Source: JBHEBG01 sp046557915 (GTDB taxonomy: Bacteria; Bacteroidota; Bacteroidia; Flavobacteriales; Flavobacteriaceae). From it: a stretch of DNA of 64,000 bases. Position 1 is the first letter of the stretch, and every line of letters starts with the position of its first letter. A program made the position numbers and the translations under genes. The DNA lies in NCBI RefSeq assembly GCF_046557915.1, contig NZ_JBHEBG010000002.1:1-64000 (forward strand), in the 5' to 3' direction. Shown here in pieces: positions 18,303-26,187 of this stretch. The notes under the pieces were generated by a model. That model was not told the DNA's origin, ran no database searches, and saw only the letters and a program-made list of their open reading frames with translations.

Positions 18303-20588
18303 TTAAAGATTTATAAAGGAAATAGTCCTTCTGGCATGGTCTAGAAGTTCCTGGTCATTTATTATTTGGGTCTGCCATGCGGGATTTGTATCATGATGAA
18401 ACTGATTTGCGTAATCCAATAAAGAGCGAAGCTCTATACGTTTTTGCTCGGGAAATATCTGATTCGACGTGTTTTCTCTTTGTTGACACATGCCAATAAA
18501 AGGGCCAAGAAGTGAGCCAGGAGGAAACATATTTGGACAGGTTACACGAACAAATGCTTCCAGCATAGGCCGTAAAGCAACTGCAACTTGACGTTTATTC
18601 TCATCATTGCCATTCTCAATAAAATCAGTAACAAGAGCGTAGTTGTGATCGTGTTCTGTAATGCTATCGGCTCGTACGTCCCAATTTGAAAGGGTTGAAG
18701 AAGACCCTGAACGAATAATTTTCATCGTTGATGGCGGCATGTTCTGCGTTGCAGTCCATAAATTACATAGAAAAGGTTTTGAGTGTGATAATACAATTAC
18801 CTGTTCTACTGTGGGTACAAGTTCTCTTATTTGTTGGATTGTGGTCAAAGTCCTATGATCATCAAGACTTGTCATTGGGTCATCAATTATGACAATTAGT
18901 TCTTCTCTAGAGGGGTTCATTTCAATTGAAGCAAAAAAGAATGCTAAGGCAAGTGCATTTCTATCTCCTGAACTCAGGGTTGTTTTAAAAGATGGCTCGG
19001 TATCATTGCTACTTGTAATGGGGACTGCAATATCTTCGATAAGTACATTATAATTACAACTCGAACCACCACGGTTGTTTACAGAACTTACATTGTCAAG
19101 TCGATAACCTGCATTAAACCTGACCAAATATCTGTTGATGGCTTCCTGATATTGAGGAAACACTCTATTTCTGTAGTCATCCAAAGCTTGCCGAGCTTCA
19201 GTTCGTTCTACTTCGGTTGCAGCTTTAAGTGTAGTTTCAGTTATATAATCATTACATAGTTCTGATACAGCATCCGTATATCTAGAGTTGATCGCTCTTA
19301 GACGATTTAAGTCAGCATCCAATGTTGCGATATTTGATGCTGCTGAACTTTCCTTAATTCTTCGTATCTCATGATTTGCCTCTTGGTAAGTGGCATTGAC
19401 ATCCGATAAAGCGTTTCTTCTTAAATGATATTGATTGATAGTTTCCCTTACCTCTGCTCCAATAGCTATGACCTCCAATGGAGATTCCAGTTTGGAACTT
19501 AATAGTGACTGAATAGCATCAAATGAATTTCGCCAAAACTGTGTAATTACTGCAGTGTCAATAGCTACTTCTGGGATTTGAATAAATTCGGCCCAAAATT
19601 GTCTATCTTCAATAAGCTTCCTTACATTTCTCTCAAAAGCTGCTAGAACTTCTGTTCTGTGTGTTGTCATTAAATCAGCCAAAGCACTTGTGACTTCTTC
19701 TTTTAAAGCAAGGTACTCCCGACTAAAAAATGATTGGTACAAGGTAATAATTTGAGATCCGGATAACTCCTGCTGACAAAATGGGCAGTCATCTAGTTCT
19801 CTTTCATTTGTCAAATTTACTCCCTGTGCAACCCAGCTTTCGCTACCATCACCGAGTTCGTCAAGATGGTTTTGAACTCGTTCTAACGCTGTGGTTTCAA
19901 CATTGGATAAAATTTTTGAAAGCAGTAAGCCTAATGCTTCCATATCAAAGTCTGGAATGACAATAGGAGTGAACTCGTTTCTCTGCGAAATAGCAGCTGA
20001 CTTCTTAGCCGCGGATAATGCCCTTTCTGCTTCCTGGATCTCTACATCAATAGAGTCTGAATTCTGAAGTTCACAAAACTCATCAACTGAAAAACCGAAA
20101 CGCATTTGCGTAGTGATACGAGCACCTCTTTCTCTTAAAACCTGATTATGCTGTTCGATTCTTTGAACTATACTTTGTAGACTAGCATTTAAAGCAACAC
20201 CCTCGGCACCAATAATAAGTTCGTGCAAATTTTGACGGTGACCAGAATCAACATTCGTTCCCGCGTAGATATTATCTGTTACAAAATGGTCATCAAATAC
20301 CAGAATGCTGAAAATGTTTTCATTCCAAGAACCATCTTCAAAAACAGCCCTGTTAGCATTACTATCTGTAATCACAACATGTGGTTCTCCTCTTCCTCCT
20401 AATCTCCTACGTTGTGTAATTGGTAATGATTCTTGGTTGCCAAGAGATCGTAGGATAGAAGCTAAGGTCGTTTTACCCCGACCATTCTCGGCATATATTA
20501 GAGCAAGTTCTTGGAGATTCAGTCCCGAACCTGCATCCACAGAATCGAACTTACCAATATTTCTGATTAAGCTAATATTGTGTAACAT
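18303..20588 (-). CDS. SMC-like AAA ATPase with CxxC hook, candidate PrrC/RloC-like anticodon nuclease
   Basis: 761 aa. It has a Walker A motif (AENGRGKT, residues 33-40), long coiled-coil-like stretches, a CPFC motif near 266 that could form an RloC-like zinc hook, an ABC signature (LSSGDRNALAL near 533), Walker B (VIIDDPMTSLDD near 566) and a switch His (VLSHSKPF near 598). The C-terminal 120 residues contain RPMLE (R-x3-E, near 672) and FHHD near 730. This recalls the Arg-Glu-His triad of PrrC-type anticodon nucleases, although the Glu-His spacing is longer than in PrrC. I infer a tRNA-cleaving antiphage protein carried as cargo. No restriction genes are nearby, so it would act alone, as RloC does. 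It could also be another AAA_13 defence ATPase. Confidence 0.75.
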   Translation of the reverse strand: MLHNISLIRNIGKFDSVDAGSGLNLQELALIYAENGRGKTTLASILRSLGNQESLPITQRRRLGGRGEPHVVITDSNANRAVFEDGSWNENIFSILVFDDHFVTDNIYAGTNVDSGHRQNLHELIIGAEGVALNASLQSIVQRIEQHNQVLRERGARITTQMRFGFSVDEFCELQNSDSIDVEIQEAERALSAAKKSAAISQRNEFTPIVIPDFDMEALGLLLSKILSNVETTALERVQNHLDELGDGSESWVAQGVNLTNERELDDCPFCQQELSGSQIITLYQSFFSREYLALKEEVTSALADLMTTHRTEVLAAFERNVRKLIEDRQFWAEFIQIPEVAIDTAVITQFWRNSFDAIQSLLSSKLESPLEVIAIGAEVRETINQYHLRRNALSDVNATYQEANHEIRRIKESSAASNIATLDADLNRLRAINSRYTDAVSELCNDYITETTLKAATEVERTEARQALDDYRNRVFPQYQEAINRYLVRFNAGYRLDNVSSVNNRGGSSCNYNVLIEDIAVPITSSNDTEPSFKTTLSSGDRNALALAFFFASIEMNPSREELIVIIDDPMTSLDDHRTLTTIQQIRELVPTVEQVIVLSHSKPFLCNLWTATQNMPPSTMKIIRSGSSSTLSNWDVRADSITEHDHNYALVTDFIENGNDENKRQVAVALRPMLEAFVRVTCPNMFPPGSLLGPFIGMCQQRENTSNQIFPEQKRIELRSLLDYANQFHHDTNPAWQTQIINDQELLDHARRTISFINL

Positions 20589-20735
20589 ACATTTCCTTTA
20601 TACGAGAATTATTTTATAAATCTTGGGTTAAGAAGGACAGCGAAGAGTGAGGCTATTCAAAGGTAAAGTTTCTCTTACAAAAAGAAAGAAGAAACCTGCC
20701 CAAATCTTACCCAAAAACTTTGCGCGTGGATCTTG

Positions 20736-20783
20736 TCCGGTTTTTGTAGTGTTCCGGTAGATAAACGTTAAGCAAAAACCGGA
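20736..20783. repeat. Inverted repeat downstream of the relaxase cluster, possible alternative oriT or terminator
   Basis: Perfect 11-base arms, TCCGGTTTTTG (20736-20746) and CAAAAACCGGA (20773-20783), flank a 26-base spacer. The repeat lies just beyond the last mob-operon gene. The adjoining GCGCATCTTA loosely resembles a MOBP nick region. Confidence 0.45.
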
Positions 20784-20794
20784 TAGGGCGCATC

Positions 20795-21250
20795 TTACTT
20801 TTTGCTTTTGGGTTCGCGCCATTCTTGATAGAGTTCGCCTGCCTCTGGGCTAGCCTCAAAGAAAACCCTAAAGTGCGCAACTGCTTTTTCTTCGCCTTGC
20901 TCGAAGGCTTCCTGCTTTAGTGTAGAAATTTGGGATACTTTATAAACTGAAAAGCCCAACACCAAAATAATGCAAATCAACAGCCCCCAGAACAACTTTA
21001 TCGCCCACTTTGGAAATGTGATGGACTTTTTAATGTAGTAGACCACATTAGCCATTAGTTTATGTTGGTCTTCAACCGCTTTCTTTTGATGGTCATTATA
21101 TCGCTTTAAAATAAAGTCGATATCCGAGGTGTCGGCTTGTACTTTATAGGTCATCAAAAAGGCTTTCAATTCTTCCATTCGGTTGACCGAGTTTTCGAAG
21201 CCTTTGATTTCCTCCGTTAGCAACTCTGCTATTTCATCTAATTTTGCCAT
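20795..21250 (-). CDS. Membrane-anchored coiled-coil protein of the mob operon
   Basis: 151 aa. The N-terminal 90 residues are charged and helical (MAKLDEIAELLTEEIKGFEN). One transmembrane segment follows at about 93-110 (LFWGLLICIILVLGFSVY), then a short charged tail. It starts 4 bases after the relaxase stop in the same direction, so it belongs to the mobilization operon. Proteins of this size and layout commonly follow relaxases in Bacteroidota mobilizable elements. It may anchor the relaxosome at the membrane; the exact function is unknown. Confidence 0.65.
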   Translation of the reverse strand: MAKLDEIAELLTEEIKGFENSVNRMEELKAFLMTYKVQADTSDIDFILKRYNDHQKKAVEDQHKLMANVVYYIKKSITFPKWAIKLFWGLLICIILVLGFSVYKVSQISTLKQEAFEQGEEKAVAHFRVFFEASPEAGELYQEWREPKSKK

Positions 21251-21254
21251 AATT

Positions 21255-22124
21255 TTATATTTCCATTCCTAAACCAATTGTTTTCTTGATAGCCATGCTG
21301 ATAATCCTTTTAGCAATTGTGGCTGCGATGTTGGGCGAAATACCAACAGTCTTGCCCAGTAATTCTAGGGTGTTGTCTTTCGCTATTTTTTGGGAAGCAG
21401 TTTTATCAAAACCAATTCGCTCAGCGATTCTTGCCATTGACATGGAGCGGTGTACTTCACTTCCCTTTAGATTTTGATCTTTGTATTCAAAGCGAAAGCC
21501 CTGCAACCGATTTGACTTGTTGATACTTGGAATAACTTCCACATTTCTTTGTTTCATGTATTTGATGTACTGGTCAAAATCGTTGGGTCTCATTTCGGTT
21601 AGAACCTTTTCATGAACTTGTTTTATTTCTTGCCGTACACTTTGAATTTCATTCAATCTTTCTTGCTGCACTTCTCGAACTGTGGTCAATCCCATTTGCT
21701 GTGCCACTTTTTCTGCAGCCTGCTGGCTTCTTTTTCCTATAAAGTTGTCTTTGTATGCCTTGCCGTCAAAACCGATACGGTTCACATATAAATGGATGTG
21801 CAAATGACTTTTATCTCGATGCACAAATGCGATCGCTTGTCGATCTTGTAATTTCATTTCTTTTATGAACTGTTGTGTGATTTCTGTAAGTTGTTTGTCC
21901 TTCAATTCTTGTCCGTCTTTTATGGTGGGACTCAGCACAAAACTCATGGTGTTCTTTTTGCATCGCTGGTTTTGGGATTGTATGATTTTAAACTCTTGGG
22001 TAATTTCTTTGGGGTTGTCGCCAGCCAAATGTTCTCGATAGATAACTTTGGCCTCTTTCTCATCATTCCATCCATAGCCCATAGAAGCACCCGTGTGCGA
22101 TATGGATTTCCCCATGCCTATCAT
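21255..22124 (-). CDS. mobB: MobB-type relaxase (MOBP-like mobilization nuclease)
   Basis: 289 aa. The core motif HLHIHLYVN (His107, His109, His111, Asn115) is the metal-binding three-His signature of relaxases. An earlier His sits in AFVHRDKSH. A likely catalytic Tyr lies in the N-terminal domain (candidates Tyr17 and Tyr29). The protein would nick oriT and lead the strand during conjugative mobilization by a helper element. Its ATG overlaps the mobC stop by 4 bases (ATGA), a classic coupled arrangement. The C-terminal 140 residues are helical and probably bind DNA or partner proteins. No conjugation machinery is visible, so the element is mobilizable rather than self-transmissible. Confidence 0.9.
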   Translation of the reverse strand: MIGMGKSISHTGASMGYGWNDEKEAKVIYREHLAGDNPKEITQEFKIIQSQNQRCKKNTMSFVLSPTIKDGQELKDKQLTEITQQFIKEMKLQDRQAIAFVHRDKSHLHIHLYVNRIGFDGKAYKDNFIGKRSQQAAEKVAQQMGLTTVREVQQERLNEIQSVRQEIKQVHEKVLTEMRPNDFDQYIKYMKQRNVEVIPSINKSNRLQGFRFEYKDQNLKGSEVHRSMSMARIAERIGFDKTASQKIAKDNTLELLGKTVGISPNIAATIAKRIISMAIKKTIGLGMEI

Positions 22125-22417
22125 TTCTTAAAATTGTAAAGATGTTTCCGTATTTCATTCGCTAATTGCACAACCTCTTCTGATAATTTTGGATTCCGTT
22201 TTTTGTACATATTTCCAATACGTTTAAAATTGACCTGATACTGAACCAGTAATTTGTATACATTGATTTGTTCATCGGAAAACCGTTCAATAATCCTATG
22301 GTCAAAAGCGGCACGACGACAATATTCACTTATGGAAAGCCCACTCTTTTTTGCCTTTATTTTTAAGAGCTTCTTTTCATAAATAGAACATCGAAATTGT
22401 ACAAACTCTCTTTTCAT
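22121..22417 (-). CDS. mobC: MobC relaxosome accessory protein
   Basis: 98 aa, small and basic. The N-terminus MKREFVQFRCSIYEKKLLKIKAKKSG with LSISEYCRRAA is the ribbon-helix-helix-like region typical of MobC. The C-terminal half carries the conserved core LLVQYQVNFKRIGN. MobC binds oriT and helps the relaxase to nick. The stop overlaps the relaxase start. Two strong hairpins lie directly upstream. Confidence 0.87.
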   Translation of the reverse strand: MKREFVQFRCSIYEKKLLKIKAKKSGLSISEYCRRAAFDHRIIERFSDEQINVYKLLVQYQVNFKRIGNMYKKRNPKLSEEVVQLANEIRKHLYNFKK

Positions 22418-22495
22418 TTTAGGTTTTAAAATCTTTATTCATCAAAATACTTTATGCTCAATCATACATCGAAAACTCGATTACCAGTTCCTATT

Positions 22496-22550
22496 CTTTT
22501 GCGACCTTCGGGAGCAAAAGCAAGATTTGTCATGACAATGACACATCTTG
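22496..22550. other. Candidate oriT: two hairpins with a CATCTTG nick-like site
   Basis: Hairpin one has arms CTTTTGC (22496-22502) and GCAAAAG (22514-22520), closed by CC-TTCG-GG. Hairpin two has arms CAAGATTTGTCAT (22521-22533) and ATGACACATCTTG (22538-22550), with 12 of 13 bases pairing and a 4-base loop. The far edge ends in CATCTTG, which fits the IncP/MOBP nick consensus YATCYTG. The site lies 79 bases upstream of mobC, where an oriT is expected. Confidence 0.55.
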
Positions 22551-22692
22551 AATTCTCACTCAGATGTAATTATTAGTACTGTTTTCATTTTTCTTCCTTC
22601 TCCCTATCCATAAAAGTTTAATCATGTATTATCATCTAAATATTTAGGAGAGAAAGAGTATTTAATGATGACTTTAAAATTCATTTACTAAT

Positions 22693-22980
22693 CTAAACCT
22701 GTCTATTTTTAAAGGTGAATTCCAACGCTTCTTTCTCAATTTCTGATTTTGATTTTCTACGATTTTGTAGTAACCAAATATTAAGTTTTGTCTTCTCAAA
22801 AAACAGCATTTTGCCGTTGGGTTTAGAGTGGGGGATTTCCCTTGCTGCGGTTAACTTGTATAGGTAGCTACGTGATATACCGGTGTATTCACAGGCTTCC
22901 TCAAACGTGAGTACTTCTTTATTCGCCACCAATAAGCGTTCTATACGGTCGAGCCGTTCTTCTAATTCCAGATAGTCCAT
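22693..22980 (-). CDS. Helix-turn-helix (MerR/excisionase-like) protein
   Basis: 95 aa. After an N-terminal leucine-rich helix (MDYLELEERLDRIERLL), residues 24-75 form the HTH_17 fold (TFEEACEYTGISRSYLYKLTAAREIPHSKPNGKMLFFEK). Proteins like this are common beside mob genes in Bacteroidota elements and act as excisionase-like DNA-bending factors or regulators. It faces the same way as mobC, 275 bases upstream. Confidence 0.8.
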   Translation of the reverse strand: MDYLELEERLDRIERLLVANKEVLTFEEACEYTGISRSYLYKLTAAREIPHSKPNGKMLFFEKTKLNIWLLQNRRKSKSEIEKEALEFTFKNRQV

Positions 22981-23126
22981 TTATTTCTAATTTTGGATTA
23001 AACAATGCACAAAAGCTTTTGTTCTTATTAACACAATTCTGGTGCTAAACTAGTATAGGAAGCAAAGGGAAATGTGTGCAATTCATGCAATGCACACGGA
23101 ATTAGGAAAAATGCAAGCAAACGAAA

Positions 23127-23840
23127 CTAAAGGCGAGAAAAGATGGTTTTGAGTTCTTCACTTTTTTTAGAAATCGGCGTTCTGGATTTGGCATCTTTTA
23201 CCGTAGAGTATTTATAAGGTTTGCCATCTTCCCTGCGGATAGTGTCCGACCTTTTGAAAAAGTCGATGACGCTCATTGTGTTTTTCGGGAAGGTAACTTT
23301 AAACAATTCGTAGAATTCCCTGCAACTTGGAGCATCAAGTTTGAAATGTATTTTAGATTTGTGGGTATACCAATCCTCCTTAAAAACTTTGATAAAATCA
23401 TCTTTATCAGTTTTCTCTGTTATAATCATATCGTAGTTAACTAGTCCACGATACAGTTCTTTCAGTTGGTCATTTGTAGCTGAGAGGCTGAAATTATTCT
23501 TCTTTTTCAGCTTCTCTTGAATTTTTGGGATGAAGACATTTTTAAACCTTTTGGACCAAGTTATCTGGCTCATTGTAATACCGCCCATAAACATTAGGCA
23601 ATTTGCATAAAAGAAAAATCCTCGTAATGGTTCAGAATATTCGAGGATAGCAGAATAGCTCGAATGCATTAATAGGAGACCAATACCATAAAAGACCAAT
23701 CTTGGTTTTTCAATGTATTTATCCCATTGTGTGGATTCATTGAACATATAAAGTGCAAAGAATCCAAAGTACGGAATTAGCAATCGCACGTAAACATATG
23801 CGAAAGATGCCAAGAGCAGGTATTTAATAAAATCAGGCAT
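23127..23840 (-). CDS. Membrane protein of unknown function next to the mob module
   Basis: 237 aa. The first 115 residues hold three or four hydrophobic segments (about 5-32, 47-62, 72-90). The rest is a soluble, basic domain ending in a Ser/Lys-rich tail (SRTPISKKSEELKTIF). I do not recognise a family. The position next to the excisionase-like gene suggests a mobile-element accessory protein. Confidence 0.55.
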   Translation of the reverse strand: MPDFIKYLLLASFAYVYVRLLIPYFGFFALYMFNESTQWDKYIEKPRLVFYGIGLLLMHSSYSAILEYSEPLRGFFFYANCLMFMGGITMSQITWSKRFKNVFIPKIQEKLKKKNNFSLSATNDQLKELYRGLVNYDMIITEKTDKDDFIKVFKEDWYTHKSKIHFKLDAPSCREFYELFKVTFPKNTMSVIDFFKRSDTIRREDGKPYKYSTVKDAKSRTPISKKSEELKTIFSRL

Positions 23841-24461
23841 ACTTCTAAGTTACTATTTTATGTGAGTAATGAAGTGAATCATAGATATACTGATGAGTTT
23901 TTGGGATAGAAGAGACCATAAATGATTATTTAGTACTTGGATATTTCAATGTGCGATATTGAGGACTACAATAAACAGGTTGAAGATTTCATATAATTTA
24001 AGATAACTTATTGTGGGTAGGGGGAGGAAAGGTTAAGCGGCTTTTTCGCCGCTTGTGCTTTCGCGCGGCTCCGAGGATGTCTGGCAAAATTGGAAGGGAA
24101 TGACTTTCCTAGCTGACCAGCGGAGCATGTTCGCGAGGGGAGGATTGGAGTGGAAGGTTTGCCAGACTTCCGCAGGTGCTTGGGGTTTTAGGTTAACTTT
24201 TACTAAATCAAAAATAGTCCTGACCACGGAAGTTAAGATTCTAACTTCATTGAAGTCGAATAGATGGGAAATCTGAAGGCCCAACAAATGTTCGTTTTAC
24301 AGGACTACCAAAAACATAAACCGAACTAATGAATATTTGAAGAGTCCACTCTATTCTTTATCCTATTAAATTACTATCCAAGATTTTAAAAGATCTCATT
24401 AGGGAATAAATTTTACCAAATACTGCATTCTAATTGATTATGGATTGAATAGTTTTCACCT
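23841..24461. other. Non-coding stretch with a GC-rich inverted-repeat block
   Basis: 621 bases without a convincing gene. Bases about 24010-24190 are much richer in GC than the flanks. They hold the hairpin AAGCGGC/GCCGCTT (24035-24054) and the separated arms GTCTGGCAAA (24079-24088) and TTTGCCAGAC (24158-24167). An open frame of 84 codons crosses the block on the minus strand but matches nothing I know. The remainder is AT-rich and featureless. Confidence 0.5.
24035..24167. repeat. GC-rich inverted repeats of unknown function
   Basis: A 7-base-pair hairpin (24035-24054) is followed by a perfect 10-base inverted repeat with a 69-base spacer. The base composition is unlike its surroundings. 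It might be a structured RNA, a recombination site or the end of an older element. Confidence 0.5.
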
Positions 24462-24908
24462 TCAAAACTCCCTAACAAAACTTACATTGACAATTAACCC
24501 ATTTTTGACTTTATAAATAGAAACATACTTTGTTTCTTTATCATTTTGGGTAACTATTTCATCATTGATGACATAACTTCCATTGGTCATTTGATTTACA
24601 ATTTCAACAGTTATGGATTTTTTTTCAAAATCGGATTTAAATATTGAACCCAATCTATCAGCCCCAGTACCCATTAATCTATTTGGATAAGTAAATACCT
24701 CTACGTCCTTATGGTACAGTTTTATAAATTCGTCATAGTTGTGTTCATTGTAAAGTTTCATTCTTTTACTGACTACTTGCAATGGTGTTAGATTTGCACT
24801 TTGTTCTGACTGTAATGAATTACCACTTTTATCATTGTCAGGTTTATCATTACACGCTATTAAGAAAGTCATCATTGAACCGATGATTATTACAATACCT
24901 TTTTTCAT
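24462..24908 (-). CDS. NTF2/SnoaL-like lipoprotein
   Basis: The start at 24908 gives a lipoprotein signal (MKKGIVIIIGSMMTFLIAC, Cys near 19). The frame runs upstream but would overlap the DinB gene and precede the signal. The mature domain resembles the NTF2-like fold (LQVVSKRMKLYNEHNYDEFIKLYHKDVEVFTY, then YVSIYKVKNGLIVNVSFV). Such domains are small-molecule binding or enzymatic cones; the ligand is unknown. It starts 13 bases after the DinB-family gene in the same direction. Confidence 0.7.
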   Translation of the reverse strand: MKKGIVIIIGSMMTFLIACNDKPDNDKSGNSLQSEQSANLTPLQVVSKRMKLYNEHNYDEFIKLYHKDVEVFTYPNRLMGTGADRLGSIFKSDFEKKSITVEIVNQMTNGSYVINDEIVTQNDKETKYVSIYKVKNGLIVNVSFVREF

Positions 24909-24921
24909 TTTAAATATTCTT

Positions 24922-25521
24922 TTAATTTTTTGGGAAATCTGTGTTTGTTTTAATCTCTTTAATTTGCTGCACATGCCGTTCCGTATGCCCTGACATGTAG
25001 AGGATGACTTGATAAGCATCGGTAGCTCCAACATTTGCAAAATGATTTCTCAAGTCATCCTTGGTTGTTTTAACATAATTAATATGTTTTTGTCTCTTTT
25101 CCTCGAACTCTTTGAGCGTTGAATCAAAATCCCCATATTTTCCCTTAGGCAGGAATTCCTCTTGTGTTGTCCTCTTTTTAGTGCGATCTGTAGCAATTTC
25201 CAATATTTTTTCATCAGAGAAACGTACTCCTTTGCGCATTTCCGGATTGGCACGAAGGGCTAAAGACTCCTCAAGTATTTCAAACACTTCGTTTTCAAAA
25301 ATTGCAATATGCTCTGTGCAATCAGCAATAGACCATGATGATTCACTGCTTTTATAGTTGAGCTGCTTTTGACTTAAACCCTTTAGTTCCTTTAAAAAAG
25401 AGTCTCGTGATTTGGTCAATTCTTTAATAGCAAAATCCCTTTCCGCTTTTTTTAATTCGGTCTCAGAAGTACTAAAGCTTAGCAGTGCTAGGCTTAAAAT
25501 CAATACAATAACTTTTTTCAT
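24922..25521 (-). CDS. DinB-family protein with signal peptide
   Basis: 199 aa. An N-terminal signal-like segment (MKKVIVLILSLALLSFS) is followed by a DinB four-helix bundle. Putative metal ligands are His in DCTEH and two His in SGHTERHVQQI near the C-terminus. DinB/YfiT-like proteins are metal-dependent and often thiol-linked enzymes of unknown substrate. It sits between the ankyrin gene and the NTF2-like gene, and all three point left. Confidence 0.78.
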   Translation of the reverse strand: MKKVIVLILSLALLSFSTSETELKKAERDFAIKELTKSRDSFLKELKGLSQKQLNYKSSESSWSIADCTEHIAIFENEVFEILEESLALRANPEMRKGVRFSDEKILEIATDRTKKRTTQEEFLPKGKYGDFDSTLKEFEEKRQKHINYVKTTKDDLRNHFANVGATDAYQVILYMSGHTERHVQQIKEIKTNTDFPKN

Positions 25522-25557
25522 TTTATATAAATTATAATGATTCTTGGATAAGGATTA

Positions 25558-26061
25558 TCACCTGATTTTAATCATTCTTTCCGTTAGCCCTTTTTCTTTA
25601 AGATAATCGGCTAAATCATGAGATTCCCCAATTAGGGCATGATGCAGCAACGTAAATCCATGAGGGCCTTTTGCGAAGACCAATTCAGGATATGCTTCTA
25701 AAGTAGGTATTACCAAATCTGTTTTACCTAACATGGCCAACACAAAAAGACTTACCCTAGCCCCTTTGGAAATTAAATAATTGGCAATTTCTTTATTGCC
25801 TAAATGTCCAGCGCCTTCAATGGCCTCCTCATAATCCCCATTTCCCCAATCAAAAGGACTGTAAACTAAGTTAGGGTGTTCCTGTAGCATCTCTTTAACC
25901 AATTCTAGATTACTATGTCCGGCAACTACAAAATCTTTTACCAACTTTAAATCGAGTTGCTTCGGTTCTTTTTCCTGAGATTGAGAAAAGGCTAATGTTG
26001 GAGTCAGAATAGCCGTTGAAACGCTTAAAAGGGAATTACTAATAAATTTTTTTCTGTTCAT
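25558..26061 (-). CDS. Ankyrin-repeat protein with signal peptide
   Basis: 167 aa from the ATG at 26061; an upstream frame to 26094 exists but places residues before the signal. The N-terminus MNRKKFISNSLLSVSTAIL resembles the leader of exported Bacteroidota proteins. About residues 40-155 hold ankyrin-like repeats (NLELVKEMLQEHPNLVYSP; GAGHLGNKEIANYLISKGA; GFTLLHHALIGESHDLADYL). It is probably a periplasmic protein-binding module. A motif shared with the araC and esterase promoters lies 90 bases upstream. Confidence 0.75.
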   Translation of the reverse strand: MNRKKFISNSLLSVSTAILTPTLAFSQSQEKEPKQLDLKLVKDFVVAGHSNLELVKEMLQEHPNLVYSPFDWGNGDYEEAIEGAGHLGNKEIANYLISKGARVSLFVLAMLGKTDLVIPTLEAYPELVFAKGPHGFTLLHHALIGESHDLADYLKEKGLTERMIKIR

Positions 26062-26150
26062 GATTATTGAATATTGTACTATTTCTATGCACACCAGACG
26101 TGCATAATAAATTGTTTTATCAATATTCGGAGATAATGTATTAGGATACT

Positions 26151-26170
26151 GTAAAAAACATGTTTCCTTT
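26151..26170 (-). promoter_or_regulatory. Shared operator-like motif, copy 1 (degenerate)
   Basis: GTAAAAAACATGTTTCCTTT matches 17 of 20 bases of the motif at 27301 and 31585, and starts 90 bases upstream of the ankyrin gene. It shares the core ACATGTTTC. Confidence 0.5.
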
Positions 26171-26187
26171 AACGAAAAGTAATGTCT

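Noticed and set aside
20628..20822. 64-codon minus-strand open frame over the oriT-like repeat
   Set aside because: It overlaps the 3' end of the mob membrane-protein gene and the inverted repeat, and has no recognisable family or signal.
24033..24287. 84-codon minus-strand open frame in the GC-rich block
   Set aside because: Its composition follows the structured repeats and no family is recognised; treated as non-coding.
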